Notes under the pieces: model-generated
Told to the model about the DNA's origin: nothing
The model's database searches: none
What the model saw: the letters and a program-made list of their open reading frames with translations, nothing else
Assembly (NCBI GenBank): GCA_028288445.1
Contig: JAQBNT010000246.1
Span: 1-43,275 of the forward strand
Length of the DNA: 43,275 bases
Direction: 5' to 3'
Origin: Hymenobacter sp.
GTDB taxonomy: Bacteria; Bacteroidota; Bacteroidia; Cytophagales; Hymenobacteraceae
Position numbers and translations under genes: made by a program
In this document: positions 7,985 to 15,148 of the stretch, in pieces
How positions within the stretch are numbered: position 1 is the first letter of the stretch
Layout: each line of letters opens with the position of its first letter

Positions 7985-8392
7985 ATGCGCGCATTCCTGC
8001 ACGACCGCAATCCCGCCCACCTGGCCTGGCACCAGCGCCTCTACGGCTGGGTGCTCCGCCACAACGAGCTGCACCTGGCCCTGCTCATCGCCGGGTCCTG
8101 GTACCCCATCCAGTGGCTCATGGCCTGGTACTTCCCCGACGCCGCTCCGCTCAGCTCGACGCAGCTGCACAAGCTGCTGCTCACGGCCGAGGTCTTCACG
8201 TTCGCCCACGGCTACCTCTGGCTGGGGCTGCGCTTCAACCTGCCCATCCTGCCGCGCTGGCTGGCCAAGCGCTTCACCCGCACCTTTTTATCCCTCACCC
8301 CATGGCAAAAAATGCAGTTTTTCGCGTTTATCTGGGCCTCGTACTTGCTCTGCTTTGCCATCATGTGGCTCGGAGCCAGCCAGGCCGCTTAG
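7985..8392 (+). CDS. Probable holin (multi-span membrane protein)
   Basis: The 135 residues contain about three hydrophobic spans: residues 29-50 (LHLALLIAGSWYPIQWLMAWYF), 63-85 around the FTFAHGYLWLGL stretch, and 110-130 (FFAFIWASYLLCFAIMWLG). It lies between the coiled-coil membrane protein and the endolysin, which is where holins usually sit. The last 91 bases are also read in another frame as the start and signal peptide of the endolysin. The function rests on context and topology; the family is not one I recognise. Confidence 0.6.
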   Translation: MRAFLHDRNPAHLAWHQRLYGWVLRHNELHLALLIAGSWYPIQWLMAWYFPDAAPLSSTQLHKLLLTAEVFTFAHGYLWLGLRFNLPILPRWLAKRFTRTFLSLTPWQKMQFFAFIWASYLLCFAIMWLGASQAA

Positions 8393-8877
8393 TCCCCTCC
8401 CTGGCAGTGCAGCAAGCCAACGCGGCCTGCCTGCTTGACTGGCAGCAGGCGCAGGCCAACCTGCGCGAAGCAACCGGGCACAACGACGGGGCCGGCGTGT
8501 TGGCCCTGGTCCGCGCCGGCGGCGGCCGGCCGGGCGATGAGTGGTGCGGCTTTTTTCAGCGGGCCGCCCAGGTGCACTGCCAGCTGCCGTACCCGGCCGG
8601 CGCCGGCGGCTCCTACAACTGGTTCCTGGTCAACAACCCGCGCACCTTCTACCTCCGGGGCCAGCGCGGGAGTGTGGGCGACATTCAGCCGGGCCACAAG
8701 GTCGGATTCTACAACCCCGCCAAGGGGCGTATTTCCCACATCGGCAGCGTGCGGGCCACCACCCGCAACGGCTTTGTCACCGACGAGGGCAATACCGGCA
8801 CCGGGCGAAACGCCGGCGTGCACCGCCTCAGCCGGGGCAAAGGGGAAATCTACGCGGGCGCCAACTGGCTGTACTAA
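8302..8877 (+). CDS. Secreted CHAP/NlpC-type endolysin
   Basis: The protein is 191 residues from the ATG at 8302. It begins with a signal-peptide-like segment (MAKNAVFRVYLGLVLALL, ending near HHVARS), which is why this start is preferred over the much longer open frame upstream. The domain has a catalytic Cys82 in DEWCGFF and His146 in GRISHIGSV, the Cys/His pair of CHAP or NlpC/P60-like amidases. It would cut peptidoglycan peptide bonds. Having its own export signal implies release to the periplasm before holin action. Its stop overlaps the next start (TAATG). The gene begins inside the holin-like gene in a different frame. Confidence 0.8.
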   Translation: MAKNAVFRVYLGLVLALLCHHVARSQPGRLVPSLAVQQANAACLLDWQQAQANLREATGHNDGAGVLALVRAGGGRPGDEWCGFFQRAAQVHCQLPYPAGAGGSYNWFLVNNPRTFYLRGQRGSVGDIQPGHKVGFYNPAKGRISHIGSVRATTRNGFVTDEGNTGTGRNAGVHRLSRGKGEIYAGANWLY

Positions 8878-9323
8878 TGCGAATTCTGAAAAGCTTCTTC
8901 TGGCCCATACCGGGAGCCATACTACTGGGCCAGTTCATCGGATGGCTGCTGGTGTTGTTCGTGCTGGCGCTGCTCAGCAGCTGCAGCCGCGAAGTGTGGC
9001 GGGCGCCCATGGCTCCGGATACTACCGGCCTGCTGCTGCCCGGCCTGCCCGTCGGTGGCAAGTACAAGTTCACCGGCCCGGTCACCTTCACGGTGGCCAC
9101 GGCCCCGGGCGCGGTAGCCACGAGCACGTCGACGTCGACTGACAACCGCAAGGCTGGCCAGCGCGGTGGCGCTGCCGCTACGGCTCCGGATGCGGTGGCC
9201 ACCGCGACGACCAAAAAGGCCGGCGTGCCGTGGTGGGTGTTCGTGCTCATGGCCCTGGCCGGCGCGGCGCTGCTGGCTTGGCTGCAATCTAAGTTCTCCT
9301 TTTTGTCATTTCTCAAGCGCTAA
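8877..9323 (+). CDS. Putative unimolecular spanin (lipoprotein with C-terminal membrane span)
   Basis: This 148-residue protein has an N-terminal export signal with a lipobox (LSSC, Cys36), a roughly 80-residue Ala/Thr-rich middle (TGPVTFTVATAPGAVATS and similar), and a C-terminal membrane span at about residues 118-136 (VFVLMALAGAALLAWL) ending in Lys-Arg. An outer-membrane lipid anchor plus an inner-membrane span in one chain is the architecture of u-spanins such as phage T1 gp11, which fuse the two membranes at the last step of lysis. The start codon overlaps the endolysin stop. Function is inferred from topology and position; no family match is claimed. Confidence 0.6.
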   Translation: MRILKSFFWPIPGAILLGQFIGWLLVLFVLALLSSCSREVWRAPMAPDTTGLLLPGLPVGGKYKFTGPVTFTVATAPGAVATSTSTSTDNRKAGQRGGAAATAPDAVATATTKKAGVPWWVFVLMALAGAALLAWLQSKFSFLSFLKR

Positions 9324-9340
9324 GCGCCTATCTTCGCCCC

Positions 9341-9452
9341 GCGAATATTCCGAGAAACTATAACCAACCGCCCTCGGCCGTCAGAAAACGGCCGGGGAAG
9401 TAGAGGGGGAGCATGACCCCTATGCTTTGGGCCGTTGGTCCGGAATATTCGC
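9341..9452. repeat. Inverted pair GCGAATATTCCG / CGGAATATTCGC
   Basis: A 12-bp sequence at 9341-9352 recurs as its exact reverse complement at 9441-9452. Between them is a small hairpin (GGCCGT...ACGGCC, near 9377). The pair lies between the spanin-like gene and the next small gene. Confidence 0.5.
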
Positions 9453-9485
9453 AGCGATTTTCCCCGGCTTGCCTCGACTGCTGTT

Positions 9486-9722
9486 ATGGACCCTTTTGGT
9501 GAGAATTCCGATGACGCTCAAATAGAGCCAAATCTGCCACTGGTGACGGTGCGCGGCGTGACGGATACCGACGTGTGGACGTGCTATGACCGGTCCAATA
9601 TCCAGTTCAACCCACCCAGCGACGTGGAGCGCAAGTTGTGCGAGGTGATTATCGCCCTGGAGGATATGGTCACGGACCAGGAATCGACGATTACCAGGCT
9701 GCGGCAGCGGCCCCAAGCATAA
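9486..9722 (+). CDS. Small acidic hypothetical protein
   Basis: The protein is 78 residues from the ATG at 9486; the upstream TTG at 9435 would add a short extension crossing the inverted repeat and is less likely. It is acidic with a helical C terminus (VERKLCEVIIALEDMVTDQE) that could form a short coiled coil. It is unrecognised. It is the last gene before the terminator at 9731 and so ends the head/lysis transcription unit. Confidence 0.55.
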   Translation: MDPFGENSDDAQIEPNLPLVTVRGVTDTDVWTCYDRSNIQFNPPSDVERKLCEVIIALEDMVTDQESTITRLRQRPQA

Positions 9723-9730
9723 ACAAAAAG

Positions 9731-9758
9731 GCCCTCACCGAAGTGAGGGCCTTTTTTA
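9731..9758 (+). terminator. Rho-independent terminator
   Basis: A 9-bp perfect stem (GGCCCTCAC paired with GTGAGGGCC), a CGAA loop and six T residues. It separates the lysis unit from the amidoligase module. Confidence 0.9.
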
Positions 9759-9840
9759 TTCACCAACGCCGATTCTCAGGGCAGCGTTAATAGGACAAAG
9801 ATAGGGAATTGCCGGTGGTATTTGCACCGTGCCAGTCGAC

Positions 9841-9861
9841 GATTCCACCGTGCGTGGAATC
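9841..9861. promoter_or_regulatory. Hairpin-forming inverted repeat before the amidoligase
   Basis: GATTCCAC and GTGGAATC form an 8-bp perfect inverted repeat around CGTGC. There is no T run, so it is more likely a regulatory or operator site than a terminator. Confidence 0.4.
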
Positions 9862-9881
9862 TGCGCTAAAGCACTCAAAAA

Positions 9882-9897
9882 CAAGTTATTTAACTTG
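9882..9897. promoter_or_regulatory. Operator-like palindrome before the amidoligase
   Basis: CAAGTTATTTAACTTG is a perfect 7-bp inverted repeat with a TT spacer, 65 bases before the chosen amidoligase start. AT-rich palindromes of this size often bind dimeric repressors. It overlaps a TTGACTT sequence that could serve as an upstream promoter element. Confidence 0.45.
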
Positions 9898-9962
9898 ACT
9901 TGGGGGGCAGAAGGATGCGTTGTTTGTATCAGATAACAGCAACGCAAACAACGCCTTACGCC

Positions 9963-10946
9963 ATGACCGCCGCCCAAATCCTCGCCACTACCGGAACCAC
10001 CAAAACCTGGAAAATGCAGCAGCTTTTCCAACTCGGCCTCACCCGCACCGAGGTGGCCACGCTGATGAACGTAGGCTACGGCTTCGCCCAGAACGTCTAT
10101 GCCGCCTGGATTGCCACCACCGCCCAGCGCGCCCTGGTAACGCCCACCCGCACCGCCACCGCCCAGGCCCTGGCACCCTTCACCCCCGGCCCTTTCAACC
10201 GCACCTTCGGCGTAGAAATCGAAGCCTTCGGCGTAACCCGCGCCGCCCTGCTCGCCGAGCTGCGCGCCCAGGGCCTCGAAGCCCAGGACGAGAGCTACAA
10301 CCACGACACCCGCCCCCACTGGAAAATCACCAGCGACAGCAGCATCAGCGGCGCCAACGCCTTCGAACTGGTAAGCCCGGTACTGCAAGGCCTCGAAGGC
10401 CTGGCCGACCTGGAACGCGCCTGCCGCGCCCTGAAAATCTGCGGCGCCCAGGTAAACGCCTCCTGCGGGCTGCACGTACACCTCGGCGCCGCCGACCTCA
10501 GCGTCGAAAACATGCGCCAGCTAGTACGCAACTACCTGGTACTGGAGCCCACCATCGACCAGCTGATGCCCGCCGCCCGCCGCGGCAACGCCGCCACCTA
10601 CTGCCAGGGCCTGCTGCGCGGCCGCACCCTGGCCCAGGCCGAGCAGGAGATACTGGCCGCCACCACGGCCCAGGCCTTGGGCGCCGCGGCCAACGGCAGC
10701 GGCCGCTACTACAAGGTGAACATGCAGAGCTACTTCCGCCAGCGCACCATCGAATTTCGCCAGCACAGCGGCAGCACGGACTTTGAAAAAATCAGCTTTT
10801 GGGTAAAATTCCTGACCAACCTGGTCGACTTTTCGAAGCAGCGCCTCGTAACGCCAGCCCTGCCCGTAGCCGAATTTGCTACCTTTAACCAGCGCGACAT
10901 CGCTACCTACTACCAGCGCCGCCGCACGGCCCTGGCCACCCGCTAA
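9963..10946 (+). CDS. Amidoligase (Amidoligase_2 family) with N-terminal HTH-like segment
   Basis: This 327-residue protein is an ATP-dependent carboxyl-amine ligase of the Amidoligase_2 group, relatives of the glutamine synthetase fold. The signature motifs are present: FGVEIE at residues 82-87, WKITSDSSI and FELVSP, CGLHVHLG at 168-175, and IEFRQHSGS around 263-271. Residues about 13-50 (LFQLGLTRTEVATLMNVGYG and after) look like a helix-turn-helix. ATG 9963 is preferred; 9915 is an alternative. Family members are predicted to form peptide-like bonds on small molecules, peptides or proteins; the substrate here is unknown. The gene sits with small partners between two terminators, with operator-like repeats upstream, suggesting separately controlled cargo in the prophage. 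Confidence 0.85.
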   Translation: MTAAQILATTGTTKTWKMQQLFQLGLTRTEVATLMNVGYGFAQNVYAAWIATTAQRALVTPTRTATAQALAPFTPGPFNRTFGVEIEAFGVTRAALLAELRAQGLEAQDESYNHDTRPHWKITSDSSISGANAFELVSPVLQGLEGLADLERACRALKICGAQVNASCGLHVHLGAADLSVENMRQLVRNYLVLEPTIDQLMPAARRGNAATYCQGLLRGRTLAQAEQEILAATTAQALGAAANGSGRYYKVNMQSYFRQRTIEFRQHSGSTDFEKISFWVKFLTNLVDFSKQRLVTPALPVAEFATFNQRDIATYYQRRRTALATR

Positions 10947-10955
10947 GCTACCCGC

Positions 10956-11186
10956 ATGAAATACGAAATACTAGGAGGCGGCCACATCGAGGCCGCCTCC
11001 CCCCTGGAACTAGTAGAAGCCCTGCGCGTCCTGGACCTGCAATGGGTACACTCGGTCGGCGTCGAGGACTTCATGGAAAACATGGCCGAGGCCTGCAAAA
11101 TCCAAACCGGTGCCATTGTGCGGACGGATTCGCTGGTCAATTTCCTGCACGACCTGCAAGCCGGCGGGTTCATCACGCCGGTGTAG
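10956..11186 (+). CDS. Small acidic protein linked to the amidoligase
   Basis: This 76-residue protein starts 9 bases after the amidoligase stop and so is likely cotranscribed with it. It is acidic, with two predicted helices (ASPLELVEALRVLDL and VEDFMENMAEACK) and a short C-terminal strand. It is unrecognised. Because the module is so compact it is a candidate substrate, carrier or partner of the amidoligase, but nothing in the sequence proves this. Confidence 0.65.
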   Translation: MKYEILGGGHIEAASPLELVEALRVLDLQWVHSVGVEDFMENMAEACKIQTGAIVRTDSLVNFLHDLQAGGFITPV

Positions 11187-11199
11187 TTTAATTTCGAAT

Positions 11200-11394
11200 A
11201 TGCGCAAACTACAGATTCAACCCCGCCGGCGTGCTTTTATGCTTTGCGTGCTAAAAGGCACTCCGAAGCACGAGGTAAAACATATGCTGGGAGAAATGCG
11301 CACTGCCATGAAAGTCCCAGTACCGGAGCGGGATGTGGAAATCCGATTTATTCAACCGATGCGAATGGGCATCGATAAACGATTGCTCCAGTAG
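11200..11394 (+). CDS. Small basic protein of the amidoligase module
   Basis: The protein is 64 residues from the ATG at 11200. It is basic (MRKLQIQPRRR), with a central amphipathic helix (KHEVKHMLGEMRTAMK) and a short strand (DVEIRFIQPM). It lies 13 bases after the previous gene and 19 bases before a strong terminator, which makes it the last gene of the three-gene unit. I do not recognise the family. Confidence 0.55.
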   Translation: MRKLQIQPRRRAFMLCVLKGTPKHEVKHMLGEMRTAMKVPVPERDVEIRFIQPMRMGIDKRLLQ

Positions 11395-11413
11395 GGTATT
11401 ACCAGAAGCACGA

Positions 11414-11442
11414 AGCCCCGCCCCACCGGCGGGGCTTTTTTT
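11414..11442 (+). terminator. Rho-independent terminator closing the amidoligase module
   Basis: A 9-bp stem (AGCCCCGCC paired with GGCGGGGCT) with a CCACC loop and a run of seven T residues. It separates the amidoligase module from the tail operon. Confidence 0.9.
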
Positions 11443-11500
11443 GTGTCCTTTTTTGCGCTGAGGTGGGGGGAGAGCTTTGTTGAAATAACTGCTCCTCCCC

Positions 11501-12340
11501 ATGCACGATGTGATAATTGACGGCCGCCACCGGGCCGTTGCCGCTACCTGGAACGAGTTGACCCCGGAGTTGCTCCTGCGGGTGGTCCGCGTGCTCTACG
11601 ACCGTAGCCTGGACGAAATGCAGCAGCGCATCCACCTGCTGGCCGTGCTGTTGCAAGTGCCGCTGGCCACGGTGGTGATGCGCTACACGCCCGCGCAAAT
11701 CATTCAGATAAAGTGGCTCACGGACTTCGTGCTGGCCGACCTGACCCTCACGGCCCAGCTGGTGCCGGGGGTGACGCTGCCCCGCACGTGGCGCCGCCCG
11801 CTCCCGACCGCCTGGTGGGGACCCCGGGAAAAGTTTCGCAACCTGCGCTTCCTGGAGTTCGCCTTCGCCGACGCCTACTTCGTGGCCTACTGCCAGGACC
11901 CGACCCAGGCCCAGTGGCTCGATAACCTGGTCGCCGTGCTCTACCGGCCGCAGCGCCGTCCCTACCGCCCGCTGGCCAGCGACTACGACGGCGACCGGCG
12001 GGAGGCGTTCAATCCCGTGCACGTGGCCGCCCGGGCCGCGCAGGTGGCCCACCTGCCGCACCTGGTGAAGTTGGCCATCGTGACCTGGTACCGCGGCTGC
12101 CGGCTGGAGTTGGAGCGCGTCTACCCCGCGGTGTTTACGCCCGCCATCGAGTCGAAGGCCGCCGAGTCGACCGATGGCTGGGCGCACGTGGCCCGCGAAA
12201 TGAGCGGCCCCACGTTCGGCACGCTGGAGCAAACCGAAAAGCAACTCACCCGCGACGTGCTCGCAAAAATGGAAGATGATGCGCGCCAGGCCGAAGCCCT
12301 GCGCGAGCAAGCCCGCCAAAACCAACCCTCCCACTCCTGA
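11501..12340 (+). CDS. Hypothetical phage protein at the head of the tail operon
   Basis: This 279-residue protein has an N-terminal domain rich in hydrophobic helices (LLLRVVRVLYD, LLAVLLQVPLATVVMRYT) and a charged C-terminal helix (residues about 235-279, rich in Glu, Lys and Gln). It is the first gene after the terminator and is joined to the next by overlap of its TGA with ATG. A tail-assembly chaperone or a structural protein would fit this position, but I see no family signature. Its size would also be compatible with an unrecognised capsid or head-completion protein. Confidence 0.65.
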   Translation: MHDVIIDGRHRAVAATWNELTPELLLRVVRVLYDRSLDEMQQRIHLLAVLLQVPLATVVMRYTPAQIIQIKWLTDFVLADLTLTAQLVPGVTLPRTWRRPLPTAWWGPREKFRNLRFLEFAFADAYFVAYCQDPTQAQWLDNLVAVLYRPQRRPYRPLASDYDGDRREAFNPVHVAARAAQVAHLPHLVKLAIVTWYRGCRLELERVYPAVFTPAIESKAAESTDGWAHVAREMSGPTFGTLEQTEKQLTRDVLAKMEDDARQAEALREQARQNQPSHS

Positions 12341-12519
12341 TGAGAAACCTCCTCGTTCCCCGCAAACTCCTGCTCTGCCAACTCGCCGATGGCCATCCCG
12401 TGCGCGTGCTCAGCCTGAACAGTAAAAACGACCAGCTGAAGGTGAAAAGCATGCGCACCGGCCTGCCCTTTTTCATTTCCCGGTCCTTCGTGTACGAGGC
12501 CGCTAAACCCGCTGCCTGA
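12340..12519 (+). CDS. Very small basic phage protein (59 aa)
   Basis: ATG at 12340 overlaps the previous stop and its own TGA overlaps the next ATG, so it sits in a tight chain. The 59 residues are basic (NLLVPRKLLLCQL, then NSKNDQLKVKSMR) and end in KPAA. The double coupling is the main support for it being real. It is unrecognised. Confidence 0.6.
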   Translation: MRNLLVPRKLLLCQLADGHPVRVLSLNSKNDQLKVKSMRTGLPFFISRSFVYEAAKPAA

Positions 12520-13052
12520 TGCGCCTGCTCGCCTATACCCAACTCTTTCGTGACGCTGCCAAAGCGCACGTGGCCATCCGCTACACGCCCGAAAACGGCC
12601 GTTTCGTGCGCGTGCTCATCGCCTCGGACCCGATTGCCAAGCAGCTCGATTTGAGTAGCTTCTACGACGTGCTCCGCTCCAAGCTCAAGGCCAAGCCGGG
12701 CCAGCCCTTTCTCGTGCTCCAGAACTATGACCTGGACTACGAGGACAACGGCGGCGAGCACCTGAGCCGGGCGCCCCAGGGGGCCTACTACGTGCTGCAG
12801 AAAGTGGCCCCGGGCGACTACGACGCCCGCGATGCCGCCATCGATGGCTGCGAGGAAATCGCCGAGGACCTGCTGGCCTACGTGGTGCACCACCACCGCG
12901 AAAACTACAAAATCCGCATGAGCGTGCGCGACTGCTTTGCCGAGCACGTCGGCCCCATCGGCGATAACCACGTGGGCGTGCGGATGAACTTCCGCTGGAG
13001 CGAAACCGCCACCCAGGACCTGACCTACAACCCCGACAAATTCACTGCATAA
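12519..13052 (+). CDS. Hypothetical tail-region protein
   Basis: This 177-residue protein has alternating strands and short helices, with several Asp/Tyr-rich turns (NYDLDYEDNGG) and a C-terminal domain ending in RMNFRWSETATQDLTYNPDKF. It overlaps both neighbours by start/stop overlap. The size and location between small proteins and the large SprB-repeat protein fit a tail completion or minor tail protein. No named family was recognised. Confidence 0.65.
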   Translation: MRLLAYTQLFRDAAKAHVAIRYTPENGRFVRVLIASDPIAKQLDLSSFYDVLRSKLKAKPGQPFLVLQNYDLDYEDNGGEHLSRAPQGAYYVLQKVAPGDYDARDAAIDGCEEIAEDLLAYVVHHHRENYKIRMSVRDCFAEHVGPIGDNHVGVRMNFRWSETATQDLTYNPDKFTA

Positions 13053-15148
13053 TGGCCGGCGAACGTTTAGCAACTCAGACCCTCTACGTCACCCAGTACC
13101 AGCTCAGCGACGGCTCGTGGGTGGACCTCTGGCTCGGCGGGCAGGCCCGGCGGTTTACGGCGGCGATGAACGACGGCCACTCGGCCGTGCCGCTGAACAC
13201 GCCGAACCGCTTCCACATCATGACCGTGTACAACGTGAGCCCGGACCAGCTCCAGCGGACCACGGTGGAGTCGTTCATCTACGCCCTGCAGCAGTTTCTG
13301 GGGGCCAGTGGCCTGGACTCGCACTACACCGTGGCCCCGGTGACGGCCGTGTACGGCAGCCAGAGCGAAACCATCGGCTGCCTGATTCAGGCCACGAGCT
13401 ACGACGCGGCCTACGACTTTCAGTTCCCGGTCTGTTCCCAGGTGTACCAGACCGGTGGCACGGGGTTCAGCTGGAACAGCACCCTGACCAACACCATCCG
13501 GCCGGTGCTGCTCACGGCCGCCATCACCCACAACCAGGTCTTCGGCACGGCCACGGGCACCATTGCCATTACGGCCACCAACGGCACAGCGGGCACCTAC
13601 ACCTACGGCTGGGCCGACGCCGGCGCGCCGCTGCTGGCCAGCCGCAGCGGCCTGGCCGCCGGCACCTACACCGTGACCGTGACCGACGGGAGCGGGGCCA
13701 GCGCCTCGCTGGCCAACGTGGTGCGCTCCGACGACCGGCTCGACGTGCTGGTGGACCGCACCGACAATAACGTGACGCTGGTTCCCAGCGGCGGGGTGCC
13801 GCCCTATACTTACCTCTGGACCGATGGCCCCACCACGGCCACGCGCTCGGCCCTGGGCGTGGGCACCTACCGGTGCACCGTGACCGACGGCCACGGCGCG
13901 ACCCGGCTGGTCGAGCTCACGGTGGAGCCCTACCGCTTTTACTGGAGCAAAAACCCGGTGACGCTGGCCCTCGACGCCGGCGCGGCTTACCGCCTCGACC
14001 CGACCACCAAGCCCAACCTGAGCTTCGTGTGCGAGGTGTGGGTGGAGGAAGTGTACCGCAGCGGCACGTTCGTGCGGCTCGGGCCGGTGCAGGAGCAGCC
14101 CGCCGACCGCTTCGGCCGCACCGTCTTCGACGCCCAGGCCCTGCTCGACGGCTACCTGAGCGAGCACCTGCCGGCCCTGAACCAGGCCCAGCCCAGCCGG
14201 GCCGACTGCCTGTTCCGGCGCTTCTACTTCCGCTACGCCGAGAAGTTCGGCGCCGTGCCCGTGGCGGCCGCGCTCAGCAACCAGGCCCAGCACTACGTGG
14301 TGCTCGGCGGCCTCGACGACTACGCCGCCGCCGGCACCTGGTTCGCTTCGTACCAGGCCGGGGCCAAGCCGTTCCTGACCTGGGAGCCGGATAATAAGCC
14401 GGTGCTGCCCACCCAGCCCGAGTACCTGTATTTTATGGCCGACTCGTTTGCCCTGGCCAGCTTCCGGGTGCAGGTGCAGGTGCGCTACGTGAACAACACG
14501 ACGGCCGCGCTCACGCTGGCCACCGTGACGGGCGTCAACCGCTTCGAGGTGTTCTGCCTGCCGGTGGGCTACGCGCAGCTGGGCCTGGTGGCGGACGCCG
14601 GGCCGGCCGTGGCCAGCTGGGAGGTGTGGGTGAGCGACGCGGCCGGCGTGGCCCAGACCGAGCGCCGGCGCTTCGTGCTCAACCCCGACTACGTAGCCAA
14701 GCCCCGGTATTTCTTATACACCAACAGCCTGGGCGCGGTGAGCACCTTCGCCTGCGTGGGCGAGGCCAAAACGGCGCTTGACGTGAAAGCGGAGGAGGCC
14801 GACCGGCCCGCCGGCGGCGACCCGCTGCTGGGCGACGTGCTCACCACCGACCGCTCGGGCGTGCTGACGCTCAGCGTCAGCAGCGGCAGTTTGCTCCGGG
14901 CGCAGCTCGTGGCCGTGCAGGACTTCCTGCTCTCGACCCGGGTGGTGCTGCAAACCGATGCGGCGTACTTCCCCGGGCGGGTGAAGGTGAAGTCCGTCCC
15001 CTTACTGGACGAGGCCCCGGGCGAGCAAAAGGCGCTGGAGTTTGACTTCCTGCTGCCCCGCCAGCGGCAGTTCACCCCGCGCCTGCCGGCCACGGGGGCC
15101 GGCCGCGCCGTCGTGCCCGTGCGCGGGGGAGAGGGGGCGCAGCCATGA
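13052..15148 (+). CDS. Large tail protein with two SprB-like repeats
   Basis: This 698-residue phage structural candidate has residues about 165-225 and 228-292 that look like SprB repeats, beta-sandwich modules known from Bacteroidetes surface adhesins. The signatures are the TYTYGWAD core with GLAAGTYTVTVTDGSG, and PYTYLWTDG with GVGTYRCTVTDGHGA. The N-terminal 160 residues and the C-terminal 400 residues are other beta-rich domains without a name. It has no signal peptide, consistent with assembly in the cytoplasm as part of the virion. It overlaps its neighbours by ATGA. A role in tail tip or host binding is likely but inferred. Confidence 0.7.
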   Translation: MAGERLATQTLYVTQYQLSDGSWVDLWLGGQARRFTAAMNDGHSAVPLNTPNRFHIMTVYNVSPDQLQRTTVESFIYALQQFLGASGLDSHYTVAPVTAVYGSQSETIGCLIQATSYDAAYDFQFPVCSQVYQTGGTGFSWNSTLTNTIRPVLLTAAITHNQVFGTATGTIAITATNGTAGTYTYGWADAGAPLLASRSGLAAGTYTVTVTDGSGASASLANVVRSDDRLDVLVDRTDNNVTLVPSGGVPPYTYLWTDGPTTATRSALGVGTYRCTVTDGHGATRLVELTVEPYRFYWSKNPVTLALDAGAAYRLDPTTKPNLSFVCEVWVEEVYRSGTFVRLGPVQEQPADRFGRTVFDAQALLDGYLSEHLPALNQAQPSRADCLFRRFYFRYAEKFGAVPVAAALSNQAQHYVVLGGLDDYAAAGTWFASYQAGAKPFLTWEPDNKPVLPTQPEYLYFMADSFALASFRVQVQVRYVNNTTAALTLATVTGVNRFEVFCLPVGYAQLGLVADAGPAVASWEVWVSDAAGVAQTERRRFVLNPDYVAKPRYFLYTNSLGAVSTFACVGEAKTALDVKAEEADRPAGGDPLLGDVLTTDRSGVLTLSVSSGSLLRAQLVAVQDFLLSTRVVLQTDAAYFPGRVKVKSVPLLDEAPGEQKALEFDFLLPRQRQFTPRLPATGAGRAVVPVRGGEGAQP

